NCBI GenBank assembly: GCA_964291275.2
Contig: OZ219800.1
Location: 1 to 64,000, forward strand
Length of the DNA stretch: 64,000 nucleotides
Direction: 5' to 3'
Source: Bin80 sp964291275
GTDB lineage: Bacteria; Bacteroidota; Rhodothermia; Rhodothermales; Bin80
This document shows, piece by piece, positions 27,195-35,717 of the stretch; the stretch's first letter is position 1; the number at the start of each line of letters is the position of its first letter. Under the pieces are notes generated by a model that saw only the letters and a program-made list of their open reading frames with translations, did no database searches and was not told the DNA's origin. Both the position numbers and the translations under genes were made by a program.

Positions 27195-28172
27195 ATGAAC
27201 CCAGAATCTTCTTTTCCTTTCTCTCCACCAATTCAGGAGCCTGTTCAGGATCTGCAGGTTGAATTGGTTCGGCATTATGTGGATGTACTTCGCATGCTGA
27301 CCGATCGGATTTCCTCCGTACCTGCGGCACCTGATCCTGCGGCGCCTGATCCTGTGTTATCAGCTCCTGAGGAGTCGGCGGCGGTCCCGGGGGCTCCTGC
27401 GCCGACTTTATGCTGGGAATCTGCGGTATCTGTGCTGGCGTGCCGTGACTGGCATACGGAGTCTCTGGTCCATTTGTGGCTTCGGCCCTCGTATGTGATG
27501 GGGCTGCATGTATTGTTTGGAATCGGGGTGAGTCTGCGGGGGCATCGTCGGATCGTGACTGTGACCGAATGCGGCCCCCAGGATCAGTCCGGTATGGAGG
27601 CGGTGCTGGACGATTTGAGCGTTCGTGGATTGGGTTCGGGGATGCTGTTGACGCTTCCTGGCAATGTCGCACTCCACGCGGCGGTGTCCCGCGTATGGGG
27701 AGGCCGCGTGTGGGTGCAGCGATGTCTGAATACGGTCATGGCCGAAGCGCTGAGCGGACTGGATCCCGATGAGGCGCTGCGGTTTCGTCACCGCCTACGA
27801 CAGGCATGGCAACAGTGCGATGCGTCCCAGGCTCGGACAGATCTTCAGCAGATCACAGCAGCGTTGACCCAGGTGAATCGCTCCTCTGGAAGCGTGCTTG
27901 CGCATGCGCTGGAATCAACGCTCACCTTGCAACGTACCGGACGATTGCTCCATAGTGACCGGGGACTGCGCGTGCTGAATTCACTCAGGACACTCTTGGC
28001 TCGTGCAGGACGCAGACTGACGGCTACGCCGGTCCACCAGCGCGAGATGCACCTGTGCGCGGCACTGTTGGAACTTGAACCCCGACTGCGTCGGGTGCGA
28101 CATGCGACGTATCTTCCGCAGTTGCATGCTGCACTGAAAACGTCTCTTCCTTCTAAACCATCGAACGCATGA
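27195..28172 (+). CDS. IS256-element accessory protein: catalytically dead transposase paralogue
   Basis: 325 residues from the ATG at 27195 (a TTG one codon earlier is possible). After a Pro/Ala-rich N-terminal third, the rest parallels the transposase encoded next to it. Aligned pairs are LLTLPGNVALH with LLVLLDGSKGL, VWVQRC with ALIQRC, and LESTLTLQRTG with LEETLTLHKLG, all in the same order and spacing. The second catalytic aspartate (235 in the transposase) is replaced by a proline near residue 155; the first aspartate and the glutamate have no acidic equivalent. It overlaps the transposase gene by ATGA and lies inside the same terminal repeats. Inference: a regulator, DNA-binding partner or architectural subunit of the transposase. 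I know of no described family with this arrangement. Confidence 0.75.
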   Translation: MNPESSFPFSPPIQEPVQDLQVELVRHYVDVLRMLTDRISSVPAAPDPAAPDPVLSAPEESAAVPGAPAPTLCWESAVSVLACRDWHTESLVHLWLRPSYVMGLHVLFGIGVSLRGHRRIVTVTECGPQDQSGMEAVLDDLSVRGLGSGMLLTLPGNVALHAAVSRVWGGRVWVQRCLNTVMAEALSGLDPDEALRFRHRLRQAWQQCDASQARTDLQQITAALTQVNRSSGSVLAHALESTLTLQRTGRLLHSDRGLRVLNSLRTLLARAGRRLTATPVHQREMHLCAALLELEPRLRRVRHATYLPQLHAALKTSLPSKPSNA

Positions 28173-29437
28173 TTGCATTATCTTCTCTCTTTCCTTCCGC
28201 CGTTTTCCAACCGTTTTTGGCCAGGAATGCGGCCAAACTGGCTCGGTTGTTTCGTAGCCCGGATTGGTTCATGGAATTGGTTCCGCTCTTGTTTCAGGCC
28301 GAAGTGAGCGAGCTTTGCGGAATTCGCTGGAAACATACCCCGACGAAGTGCCAGCGTTGGGGAACCAATCCCGGTTCAATTCGCTGGAACGGGGCGAAGG
28401 TGCCCGTTGAGGTCCCCCGGGTTCGTAACACCGAAACGAATCAGGAAGTGCCGCTGGAGACGTACAAACTGCTGCACCAGGCCGAACCCGGCTATGAACA
28501 GGAACTGGCACGCAGTGTGCTACTTGGACTCTCTCAACGCAAGTATGGGCAAGTGGCGCAACACCTGTCAGAGAGTTTTGGTCTCAGCGGCTCCACCACC
28601 GGACGCGTGTTTATCAACGAGACGGCCAAAGCACTGGAGACGTTCATGAGCCGGCGGTTTGATGAGACGGAGTTTGTCGCCATTCTCATTGACGGGAAGA
28701 CCTTGCGGAGTGAACAGATTCTTTTAGTCATGGGATTGACGGGACAAGGACAGAAGATCATCCTCGGGTTCATGGAGGTCAAAACCGAAGCCCATCCGTG
28801 TGTGGTTGCCTTACTGCAGAATTTGCAGGCACGCGGCTTCCAGGTTACGGGCCCATTGCTGGTGCTGCTGGATGGCTCCAAAGGATTGCGCAAAGGCGTA
28901 CGAGAGGTCTTTGGAGATCGGGCGCTGATTCAGCGATGTCAGTGGCACAAACGCGAAAATGTCGTCTCCAAGATCCAGGATACCGACTTTGCTGAGCAGG
29001 TCAAGAAACAACTGGAAGCCGCCTATGCAACGCGTACGTATGCAGAAGCAAAAAAACGACTGACGACCTTGATTCAATCCTTGGAATCCCGCTGCCCAAA
29101 AGCAGCGGCCAGCTTAAAAGAGGGACTTGAGGAAACCCTCACCCTTCACAAACTGGGGCTCCCCAAGTCGCTACGCGATCGGCTTCGAACCACGAACATC
29201 ATTGAGAGCATCAATAGCAGACTGGCACATACAACGCGCAGAATCACGCGATGGAGTAACTCGGACCAACGCCAACGATGGATTGCTGCCGCGTGCCTTG
29301 ACATTGAACAACGATCCCTGAACCCCATCCCGCAAGATTGGCAGTGGGAAACTTTGCTACGGGGACTGGAACGACACGACCGAACCAAACATCAGTACAC
29401 CGGTAGACTCTCACAACTTCCCCTAAACCCCTACTAA
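28169..29437 (+). CDS. IS256-family (Mutator) transposase
   Basis: 422 residues with a complete DDE set: Asp175 (ILIDGKTLRSE), Asp235 (LLDGSKGLRKG) and Glu346 (TTNIIESINSRL). The QRCQWHKREN block between them is typical of IS256/Mutator transposases. Length is normal for the family. The first bases overlap the upstream accessory gene (ATGA), so the two are co-translated. With intact ends and a target duplication, the element is probably functional or recently active. Confidence 0.92.
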   Translation: MIALSSLFPSAVFQPFLARNAAKLARLFRSPDWFMELVPLLFQAEVSELCGIRWKHTPTKCQRWGTNPGSIRWNGAKVPVEVPRVRNTETNQEVPLETYKLLHQAEPGYEQELARSVLLGLSQRKYGQVAQHLSESFGLSGSTTGRVFINETAKALETFMSRRFDETEFVAILIDGKTLRSEQILLVMGLTGQGQKIILGFMEVKTEAHPCVVALLQNLQARGFQVTGPLLVLLDGSKGLRKGVREVFGDRALIQRCQWHKRENVVSKIQDTDFAEQVKKQLEAAYATRTYAEAKKRLTTLIQSLESRCPKAAASLKEGLEETLTLHKLGLPKSLRDRLRTTNIIESINSRLAHTTRRITRWSNSDQRQRWIAAACLDIEQRSLNPIPQDWQWETLLRGLERHDRTKHQYTGRLSQLPLNPY

Positions 29438-29476
29438 ATTTGGGGCATCCCCGTGTCAGCAATGTGCATGTCTGGG

Positions 29477-29482
29477 TATAAT
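29477..29482 (+). promoter_or_regulatory. ilvB: TATAAT hexamer, possible -10 element for the ilv-leu operon
   Basis: A perfect TATAAT lies 80 bases before the ilvB start, in the only 103-base intergenic stretch ahead of the operon. No good -35 hexamer sits 17 bases upstream; that position falls on the target duplication at the edge of the IS256 element. No leader peptide rich in Leu/Val/Ile codons and no clear attenuator hairpin are visible. Bacteroidota promoters often use other consensus boxes, so this is tentative. Confidence 0.35.
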
Positions 29483-29562
29483 GTGGCATATCACATATGT
29501 AAGGGACATCTTGCTAAGTAACTGGTATCACATAGTAGCTCTGCAAACTTGCTTGCGATTTA

Positions 29563-31362
29563 ATGACTTACGACGCCCATACGAAGGTCCAGCCAGTTGT
29601 AACTGGTGATGCACTTCCAGAAGCTCGACCGGAATTGACGACTAAAAGCCAATACATGTCCGGCGCCGAAATCCTGCTCCGATCCTTGGAGGCTGAAGGT
29701 GTCAAGGTTATTTTTGGGTATCCCGGGGGCGCTGTTATCAAGGTGTACGATGAGATGCACCGGATAAAACCCCGGTTCGAACACATCCTCGTTCGGCATG
29801 AACAAGGAGGAACACATGCGGCGGAAGGGTATGCAAAGGCCACAGGGAAGGTGGGAACCGTACTGGTTACCAGTGGACCTGGTGCTACGAACACCGTTAC
29901 AGGGATTGCCGACGCTTACATGGACTCGGTTCCGATTGTCGTGTTCACCGGACAAGTTCCTACGGGCCTTATCGGCAATGATGCTTTCCAGGAGTGCGAT
30001 GCTATTGGAGTTACCCGCTCTATCACGAAGCATAGTTATCTGGTTCGTGATGTGAGTGACTTGGCTCGTACAGTCAAGGAGGCTTATCATATTGCTCGGA
30101 CTGGGCGACCTGGTCCAGTACTGGTTGACCTTCCGAAGGATGTCTTACTGGCAGAAGCCCCTTTCTTGTACCCAGAAACCGTGAATATGCGGGGATACGC
30201 TGTACCCGGAGAGGGACGACCGGAGAAGTTGCAGCGCGCCGCGCAGATGATCGCAGAATCGGAGCGCCCATTGTTTTATGTGGGTGGTGGGGCAGTCAAC
30301 AGTGATTCCTCGGAACTGTTAACAGATATTGCAAGGTATACCGGTATTCCGGTAACCACTACACTGCATGGATTAGGTGCCTTTCCCGAAGAAGATCCTC
30401 TTTCATTACGCATGCTAGGTATGCATGGAACTTGGTGGGCGAACCAAGCCATACAGCATTGCGATCTGATTATTGCTGTTGGTGCGCGGTTCGATGATCG
30501 TGTAACCGGGAAGTTGGATTCGTGGGCACCTCACGCAAAAGTCATTCACATCGAAATCGATCAGTCATGCATCTCCAAAAACGTTTTCGCAGATTGCGCT
30601 ATTCTGGGTGATGTACGAAGCGTACTCGAACAGCTGCAGCCAATGGTCGGGCCGAAGGACACAACCAAATGGCTGAAACAAATTGATGTTTGGCGCCAAG
30701 AATGTCCCCTGCAGTACGAACAGGATGGAAAGTTACGTGCACAAGGTGTCATTGAACAACTACGTGATAAAACCGGAGGCGATGCCATAGTAATCACCGA
30801 TGTTGGTCAGCATCAAATGTGGACAGCACAGTACTTCCGATTCCTGTACGCACGTACACATATTACCAGTGGTGGTCTGGGTACGATGGGATTTGGTATG
30901 CCTGCAGCCATGGGAGCTGCTTTCGGTATGCGTGAAATTGGATCCTCCAGACCGGTGGTCTGCATAAGTGGTGATGGTGGTTTTGTAATGAATGCCCAGG
31001 AAATGAGTGTAGCTGCGGCTCACAAGCTTCCGCTGAAGCTCGCAGTTATCAATAACCGCTTCCTAGGTATGGTAAGACAATGGCAAGAGCTTTTTCACAA
31101 GGAACGATACAGCCACACCGATCTTTCAGATACTAATCCTGATTTTGTGAAACTAGCCGAGGCACATCATTGTGTAGGCCTCTCTGCAAAAACACCGGAA
31201 GAGGCCCAGCAGATTATTGACGAAGCATGGAAAGTGACCGATCGGCCTGTACTCATGGAGTTTCAGGTGGCAAAAGAGGAAATGGTCTTTCCGATGGTGC
31301 CTGCTGGTGCGGCAACAGGGGAGATGATCACTGACAGAATAACACCAAATTCTTTCGTGTAA
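29563..31362 (+). CDS. ilvB: Acetolactate synthase, large (catalytic) subunit
   Basis: 599 residues. It condenses two pyruvates to acetolactate (valine/leucine) or pyruvate with 2-oxobutyrate to acetohydroxybutyrate (isoleucine), using thiamine diphosphate and FAD. Visible are the catalytic glutamate region RHEQGGTHAAEGYA, the quinone/FAD part (VGGGAVNSDS), GARFDDRVTGK, and the TPP/Mg motif GDGGFVMNAQE...VINN. Residues 1-28 are an extra N-terminal extension before the usual MSGAEIL start; an ATG at 29656 would give the standard N-terminus. It heads an eight-gene operon and is 27 bases before ilvN. Confidence 0.95.
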   Translation: MTYDAHTKVQPVVTGDALPEARPELTTKSQYMSGAEILLRSLEAEGVKVIFGYPGGAVIKVYDEMHRIKPRFEHILVRHEQGGTHAAEGYAKATGKVGTVLVTSGPGATNTVTGIADAYMDSVPIVVFTGQVPTGLIGNDAFQECDAIGVTRSITKHSYLVRDVSDLARTVKEAYHIARTGRPGPVLVDLPKDVLLAEAPFLYPETVNMRGYAVPGEGRPEKLQRAAQMIAESERPLFYVGGGAVNSDSSELLTDIARYTGIPVTTTLHGLGAFPEEDPLSLRMLGMHGTWWANQAIQHCDLIIAVGARFDDRVTGKLDSWAPHAKVIHIEIDQSCISKNVFADCAILGDVRSVLEQLQPMVGPKDTTKWLKQIDVWRQECPLQYEQDGKLRAQGVIEQLRDKTGGDAIVITDVGQHQMWTAQYFRFLYARTHITSGGLGTMGFGMPAAMGAAFGMREIGSSRPVVCISGDGGFVMNAQEMSVAAAHKLPLKLAVINNRFLGMVRQWQELFHKERYSHTDLSDTNPDFVKLAEAHHCVGLSAKTPEEAQQIIDEAWKVTDRPVLMEFQVAKEEMVFPMVPAGAATGEMITDRITPNSFV

Positions 31363-31388
31363 TCAAGACACTGAGAATACGATAGACA

Positions 31389-31955
31389 ATGGCAGATACA
31401 CTTGTATTGACCCCACAACAGATCATCCGTAAAAAAGCGGCGGGTGAGCCGATTCAGTCGGACGATAGTGCAATGACACGGAGGCATATGATTGTGGTTC
31501 TTGTAGAGAACTCAATCGGTGCATTTATACGTGTTGTAAATATGTTTTCAGCCCGGGGATTCAACATTGATAGTATTACGGTCGGTCCGACAGAGGATCC
31601 GAATGTAAGCCGGATGAACATAGCTACAGCCGGAAACAGCCGTATAATCTCCCAGATTCTGAGACAGCTTAGCCGTCTCGTGGACACGATTGAAGTCACC
31701 GATCTCACGACAACTGATTTTGTTGAGCGGGAGTTATGTCTGCTTAAGGTCTGCTATACGAAGGATTCTCGTTCAGAAATTCTGGATGTAAGTAATGTTT
31801 TTCGAGGCAAGGTCGTTGATATCACAAAAAAAACAATGACCTTCGAACTTCGTGGTCCTTCTCAAAAAATTGACGCGTTTATCGACATGATGCTATCGCA
31901 TAACGTTGTCGAAGTCGCTCGAAGCGGGCGAGTCGTTATGCAACGTGACGCATAA
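31389..31955 (+). CDS. ilvN: Acetolactate synthase, small (regulatory) subunit
   Basis: 188 residues with an N-terminal ACT domain (HMIVVLVENSIGAFIRVVNMFSARGFNIDSI) and the C-terminal ALS_ss_C region. It raises activity of the large subunit and confers valine feedback inhibition. The first 30 residues precede the ACT domain and are longer than in E. coli IlvN/IlvH. It sits between ilvB and ilvC with short gaps, the usual partner order. Confidence 0.93.
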   Translation: MADTLVLTPQQIIRKKAAGEPIQSDDSAMTRRHMIVVLVENSIGAFIRVVNMFSARGFNIDSITVGPTEDPNVSRMNIATAGNSRIISQILRQLSRLVDTIEVTDLTTTDFVERELCLLKVCYTKDSRSEILDVSNVFRGKVVDITKKTMTFELRGPSQKIDAFIDMMLSHNVVEVARSGRVVMQRDA

Positions 31956-31986
31956 TCTGTAATCAACAACACTTACTTAGTAATAC

Positions 31987-33003
31987 ATGAAAGTGCACTA
32001 CAATGCCGATCCCAGCATTATCCTTGGGAGAAAGGTAGCGGTGATCGGGTATGGAAGCCAGGGGCATGCCCATGCCCTAAACTTGCGCGACAGCGGTGTT
32101 ACCGTCGTAGTAGGTCTACGAGACGGCTCACCGTCTGCCAGCAAAGCCCTTGCTAAAGGACTGGGAGTTATGAGCATCGCTGAGGCTGCTGCCTGGGGAG
32201 ATGTAATCATGCTTCTGATCCCGGATCAAGATCAGAAGCGGGTTTATGAAGCAGAAATTGCCGCGCATGTGGTACCAGGCAAAGCCTTGGGGTTTGGCCA
32301 TGGATTTAATGTGCATTACGACCAAATCAAAGCGCCGGTAGGCGTGGATGTCTTTATGGTTGCTCCCAAAGGACCAGGACATCTCGTTCGCCGTACTTTT
32401 GAGGAACGTAAGGGCACTCCCTGTCTTGTTGCGGTAGCACAGGATGCGACCGGCACAGCCCTTGATCTCGCGATCAGCTACGCTGATGCGATTGGCGGTA
32501 CACGTGCAGGCGTGATCGAAACCAACTTCAAGGACGAAACAGAAACTGACCTGTTCGGAGAACAGGCGGTCCTGTGTGGAGGATCACAAGGGTTGATCCA
32601 GGCAGGATTTGAAACGCTAGTTGAGGCAGGATACCCTGAAGAACTTGCTTACTTCGAAGTACTCCATGAGCTGAAACTCATTGTAGATCTCTATTACGAG
32701 GGAGGGCTAGCATATATGAATTACTCTATCAGTGATACGGCTGAATATGGTAACTATTCTCGTGGCCCACGTGTAATTGGTCCTCAGGTAAAGGAGGAGA
32801 TGAAGCGTATCCTTGACGAGATTCAATCTGGTGATTTTGCGCGCGAATGGATTGCTGAGTGCGAAGGAGGTCAACCAGCGTTTCAGGCCTATAGAGATGA
32901 AACTGCGGTACACCCGGTAGAAAAAGTAGGCAAGCGACTACGTAAGATGATGGCTTGGCTTAGAAAGAGCAGCGATACAGTAGAAACCGCTAAGGCAGCT
33001 TAA
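31987..33003 (+). CDS. ilvC: Ketol-acid reductoisomerase (class I)
   Basis: 338 residues, the class I length. It isomerises and reduces acetolactate or acetohydroxybutyrate with NADPH and Mg. Seen: the Rossmann motif GYGSQGHAHALNLRDSG, then APKGPGHLVRR, the metal-binding E in FKDETETDLFGEQAVLCGG and the C-terminal knotted domain (FEVLHELKLIVDLYYEGG). Its TAA stop shares one base with the leuB start (TAATG), so the two are translationally coupled. Confidence 0.96.
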   Translation: MKVHYNADPSIILGRKVAVIGYGSQGHAHALNLRDSGVTVVVGLRDGSPSASKALAKGLGVMSIAEAAAWGDVIMLLIPDQDQKRVYEAEIAAHVVPGKALGFGHGFNVHYDQIKAPVGVDVFMVAPKGPGHLVRRTFEERKGTPCLVAVAQDATGTALDLAISYADAIGGTRAGVIETNFKDETETDLFGEQAVLCGGSQGLIQAGFETLVEAGYPEELAYFEVLHELKLIVDLYYEGGLAYMNYSISDTAEYGNYSRGPRVIGPQVKEEMKRILDEIQSGDFAREWIAECEGGQPAFQAYRDETAVHPVEKVGKRLRKMMAWLRKSSDTVETAKAA

Positions 33004-34073
33004 TGCCTGGATATAAGATTGCAGTACTCCCGGGCGATGGTATAGGACCAGAGGTCACTCGGGAGGCCGAACGGGCCATGATTGCTGCTGCACAGGCTTT
33101 TAATTTTGAGATCGAACTGGAACACTGGCCGATAGGTGGCACAGCGCTCGATAAGTTCGATACGCCTTTCCCTGATGCAACACGTGAGGCCTGTCTGTCT
33201 GCGGATGCGATATTTCTGGGTGCGATCGGTGATCCCAAATGGGATCACGAAACCGGTGCACGCAGATGTGAGGCGGCCCTGCTTGCTTTGCGTAAAGCCT
33301 TGGGGGGGTATGCTAACTTGCGACCGGTCATCGTACCTGAGAGTCTTCTAGATGCTTCGCCCCTGCGGCCTGAGTGTGTAAGCGGTACGGACCTACTCAT
33401 CGTACGTGAGCTTACTGGTGGAATCTACTTCGGGGAACCACGAAGTAGTGCAGAGGACGTTGCGGCGAATAACATGGTTTATACCCGGAGCGAGGTTGAG
33501 CGTATTGCCAGAATGGCATTCAGCATCGCGGAAAAACGTCGAGGGCATTTGACATCTGTGGATAAGGCAAATGTTCTTGAGGTTTCGCAATTGTGGCGCA
33601 GCGTTGTCACCGAGATACATGAATCAGAATTCCCGAATGTAGAGCTCGAACATCTGTATGTAGATAATGCGGCAATCCAGCTTATTCTTCATCCGTCTCA
33701 GTTTGACGTAATTCTGACTGGTAATTTATTTGGAGATATACTAAGCGATCTTGCAGGTACGCTTCCTGGCTCTCTCGGCATTTTGCCCTCGGCAAGTTGC
33801 GGTGGACTGGTCGACTTGTATGAACCCGTTCACGGAAGTGCACCTGATATAGCCGGCAAGGGATATGCGAATCCTGGTGGTGCACTGCTTAGCACTGTAA
33901 TGTTACTCCAGAGGCTGGGGGAGATGGAAGCCGGGGCACGTCTGCAGGACGGCATCGTAAAGACGCTGGAAGAAGGTGTGCTTACCAGGGATCTGGGCGG
34001 AACAGCCTCAACCACAGAATTCGCTGATGCGGTGCTTTCGCGTGCATTCAATTTTGCCCCGACTGCTGCCTAG
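33003..34073 (+). CDS. leuB: 3-isopropylmalate dehydrogenase
   Basis: 356 residues, normal length. It oxidatively decarboxylates 3-isopropylmalate with NAD; in the citramalate route it also acts on beta-methylmalate. Motifs: AVLPGDGIGPEVTRE, the ELTGGIYFGEPR loop, TSVDKANVLEVSQLWR, metal-binding aspartates in LTGNLFGDILSDLAGTLPGS and the cofactor segment EPVHGSAPDIAGKGYANP. The start overlaps the ilvC stop by one base and leuA follows after 27 bases. Confidence 0.96.
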   Translation: MPGYKIAVLPGDGIGPEVTREAERAMIAAAQAFNFEIELEHWPIGGTALDKFDTPFPDATREACLSADAIFLGAIGDPKWDHETGARRCEAALLALRKALGGYANLRPVIVPESLLDASPLRPECVSGTDLLIVRELTGGIYFGEPRSSAEDVAANNMVYTRSEVERIARMAFSIAEKRRGHLTSVDKANVLEVSQLWRSVVTEIHESEFPNVELEHLYVDNAAIQLILHPSQFDVILTGNLFGDILSDLAGTLPGSLGILPSASCGGLVDLYEPVHGSAPDIAGKGYANPGGALLSTVMLLQRLGEMEAGARLQDGIVKTLEEGVLTRDLGGTASTTEFADAVLSRAFNFAPTAA

Positions 34074-34100
34074 ACAGTAGACCAACAGATTGGCTATAGC

Positions 34101-35717
34101 ATGTCTGAAGACAAAGTACTGATATTCGAAACTACATTGCGCGACGGCGAACAAGCGCCTGGCGCTTCGATGAATGTCGAAGAAAAGATTCGTATTGCTC
34201 ATCAACTCGCCAAATTGAAGGTTGACATTATTGAGGCAGGCTTCCCCATTTCTTCCCCTTCGCAATTTGAAGCGGTACAACGTATAGGGCAGGAATTGGA
34301 CGGACCGGTGGTCGCCGCTCTTGCACGGACGATTGAAGCCGACATTGACGCCGCCGGGGAGGCATTGCAAACGAGTGCTAACGCGAGAATTCACACGTTC
34401 ATTGGCACAAGTGATATTCACTTAGCAGCAAAATTTGGAACTGATAAATACGGACGTACTATCGAAGCAAAGCGAGAGTTCGTCCTCGAAATGGTCGATA
34501 GGGCGGTGCGACAGGCGTGCTCAATTACGAGTGATGTTGAGTTCAGTGCAGAAGATGCGGGACGTACAGATATAGACTATTTGGTAAAAGTTATTGACGT
34601 GGCTATCGAGGCAGGAGCCACAACGATCAATATTCCAGATACTACGGGTTATTGCGTACCTGCAGAGTATGCAGCCTTGTTTGATGCCGTACGAGAACGA
34701 TGTACGAACATAGATGGAGCAGTCCTGTCTGTACACTGCCATGATGATCTGGGGTTGGCGGTCGCAAATTCTCTGGCCGGAGTTCTGGCAGGCGCCCGTC
34801 AGGTCGAGTGTACAATTAACGGGATCGGAGAGCGGGCGGGAAACGCCTCCCTCGAGGAAGTAGTGATGGCACTCAATGTGCGGAGACAACTCTTTGGGGC
34901 CCATACAGGGGTTGAAACTACACTGCTCTCAGAAACAAGCAAGATGGTTTCGAGTGCTACTGGATTTCCCGTACCTCCAAATAAGGCCGTAGTAGGTTCG
35001 AATGCCTTCAGTCATGAGGCTGGTATTCACCAACATGGTGTGCTTAAGAGCCGTGAGACCTACGAAATTATGCGGGCGGAGGACGTGGGGCAGAGTCCCG
35101 AAGCAATTCGTCTTGGTCGACATTCAGGCAGACACGGACTCTTTAGCCGCTTGGAGAAACTGGGAATTTTTGTGAGTGATGAACGCAGAGATAGCCTCTA
35201 TAAAAAATTCGTGGAGTTTGCTGACGAGAAGAAAGAAATCTTCGATGAGGACCTCGTAGCATTGGTGCAGGAAGCGAAGGGGGGGGCCTCGGCGGCCCAT
35301 TATCGGTTGGAGCATCTGTCGATTATTTCCAGCACTGGACGAATACCACGGGCGGAAGTTCTCCTGTATCACAGCTCTTCGGGTACGTCCTGCCGCAAAA
35401 TAGCCGAGGGAGATGGACCTGTGGCAGCCATTTATAAAGCCATTGATATGGCAGCTGGCAGTCATCACGGATTGGTTTCTTATGGTATTCGGTCAGTAGG
35501 TGAAGGCAAAGATGCAATGGGAGAGGTAAGTGTTCTGATTAGCGAAAACGGGGCACTTTTCCGAGGTGTGGCACGCCATACCGATGTACTCCAAGCTTCG
35601 GGCAATGCGTACATACAAGCGCTTAATCAGCTGGAGAATTTCAGAGCAAATAGTGAGGAAGAGTTCGTATCTGATGGAATTATGCAGTCGTTTGATAGCG
35701 ACGGAGGGCAAATTTGA
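34101..35717 (+). CDS. leuA: 2-isopropylmalate synthase
   Basis: 538 residues with an N-terminal TIM barrel (FETTLRDGEQAPGASM, metal ligands in VHCHDDLGLAVANSLAG, NGIGERAGNASLEE) and a C-terminal LeuA regulatory domain from about residue 400, which in the family binds leucine for feedback control. It condenses acetyl-CoA and 2-oxoisovalerate. The HEAGIHQHGVLK segment is canonical. Its TGA stop overlaps the leuC ATG by one base (TGATG). Confidence 0.95.
   Translation: MSEDKVLIFETTLRDGEQAPGASMNVEEKIRIAHQLAKLKVDIIEAGFPISSPSQFEAVQRIGQELDGPVVAALARTIEADIDAAGEALQTSANARIHTFIGTSDIHLAAKFGTDKYGRTIEAKREFVLEMVDRAVRQACSITSDVEFSAEDAGRTDIDYLVKVIDVAIEAGATTINIPDTTGYCVPAEYAALFDAVRERCTNIDGAVLSVHCHDDLGLAVANSLAGVLAGARQVECTINGIGERAGNASLEEVVMALNVRRQLFGAHTGVETTLLSETSKMVSSATGFPVPPNKAVVGSNAFSHEAGIHQHGVLKSRETYEIMRAEDVGQSPEAIRLGRHSGRHGLFSRLEKLGIFVSDERRDSLYKKFVEFADEKKEIFDEDLVALVQEAKGGASAAHYRLEHLSIISSTGRIPRAEVLLYHSSSGTSCRKIAEGDGPVAAIYKAIDMAAGSHHGLVSYGIRSVGEGKDAMGEVSVLISENGALFRGVARHTDVLQASGNAYIQALNQLENFRANSEEEFVSDGIMQSFDSDGGQI

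Larger units (their letters stand above)
27128..29452 (+). mobile_element. Complete two-gene IS256-type insertion sequence
   Basis: Imperfect inverted repeats of about 34 bases form the ends (GGGGATGC at 27128 and GCATCCCC ending at 29452; about four mismatches). The element is flanked by the 7-base direct repeat GTGTCAG at 27121-27127 and 29453-29459, i.e. a target-site duplication. IS256 elements usually duplicate 8-9 bases, so 7 is slightly short. It carries two overlapping genes rather than one. Confidence 0.85.

Noticed and set aside
29460..29562. Attenuator or T-box-like leader upstream of ilvB
   Set aside because: No leader peptide with runs of Leu/Val/Ile codons and no terminator hairpin could be drawn.
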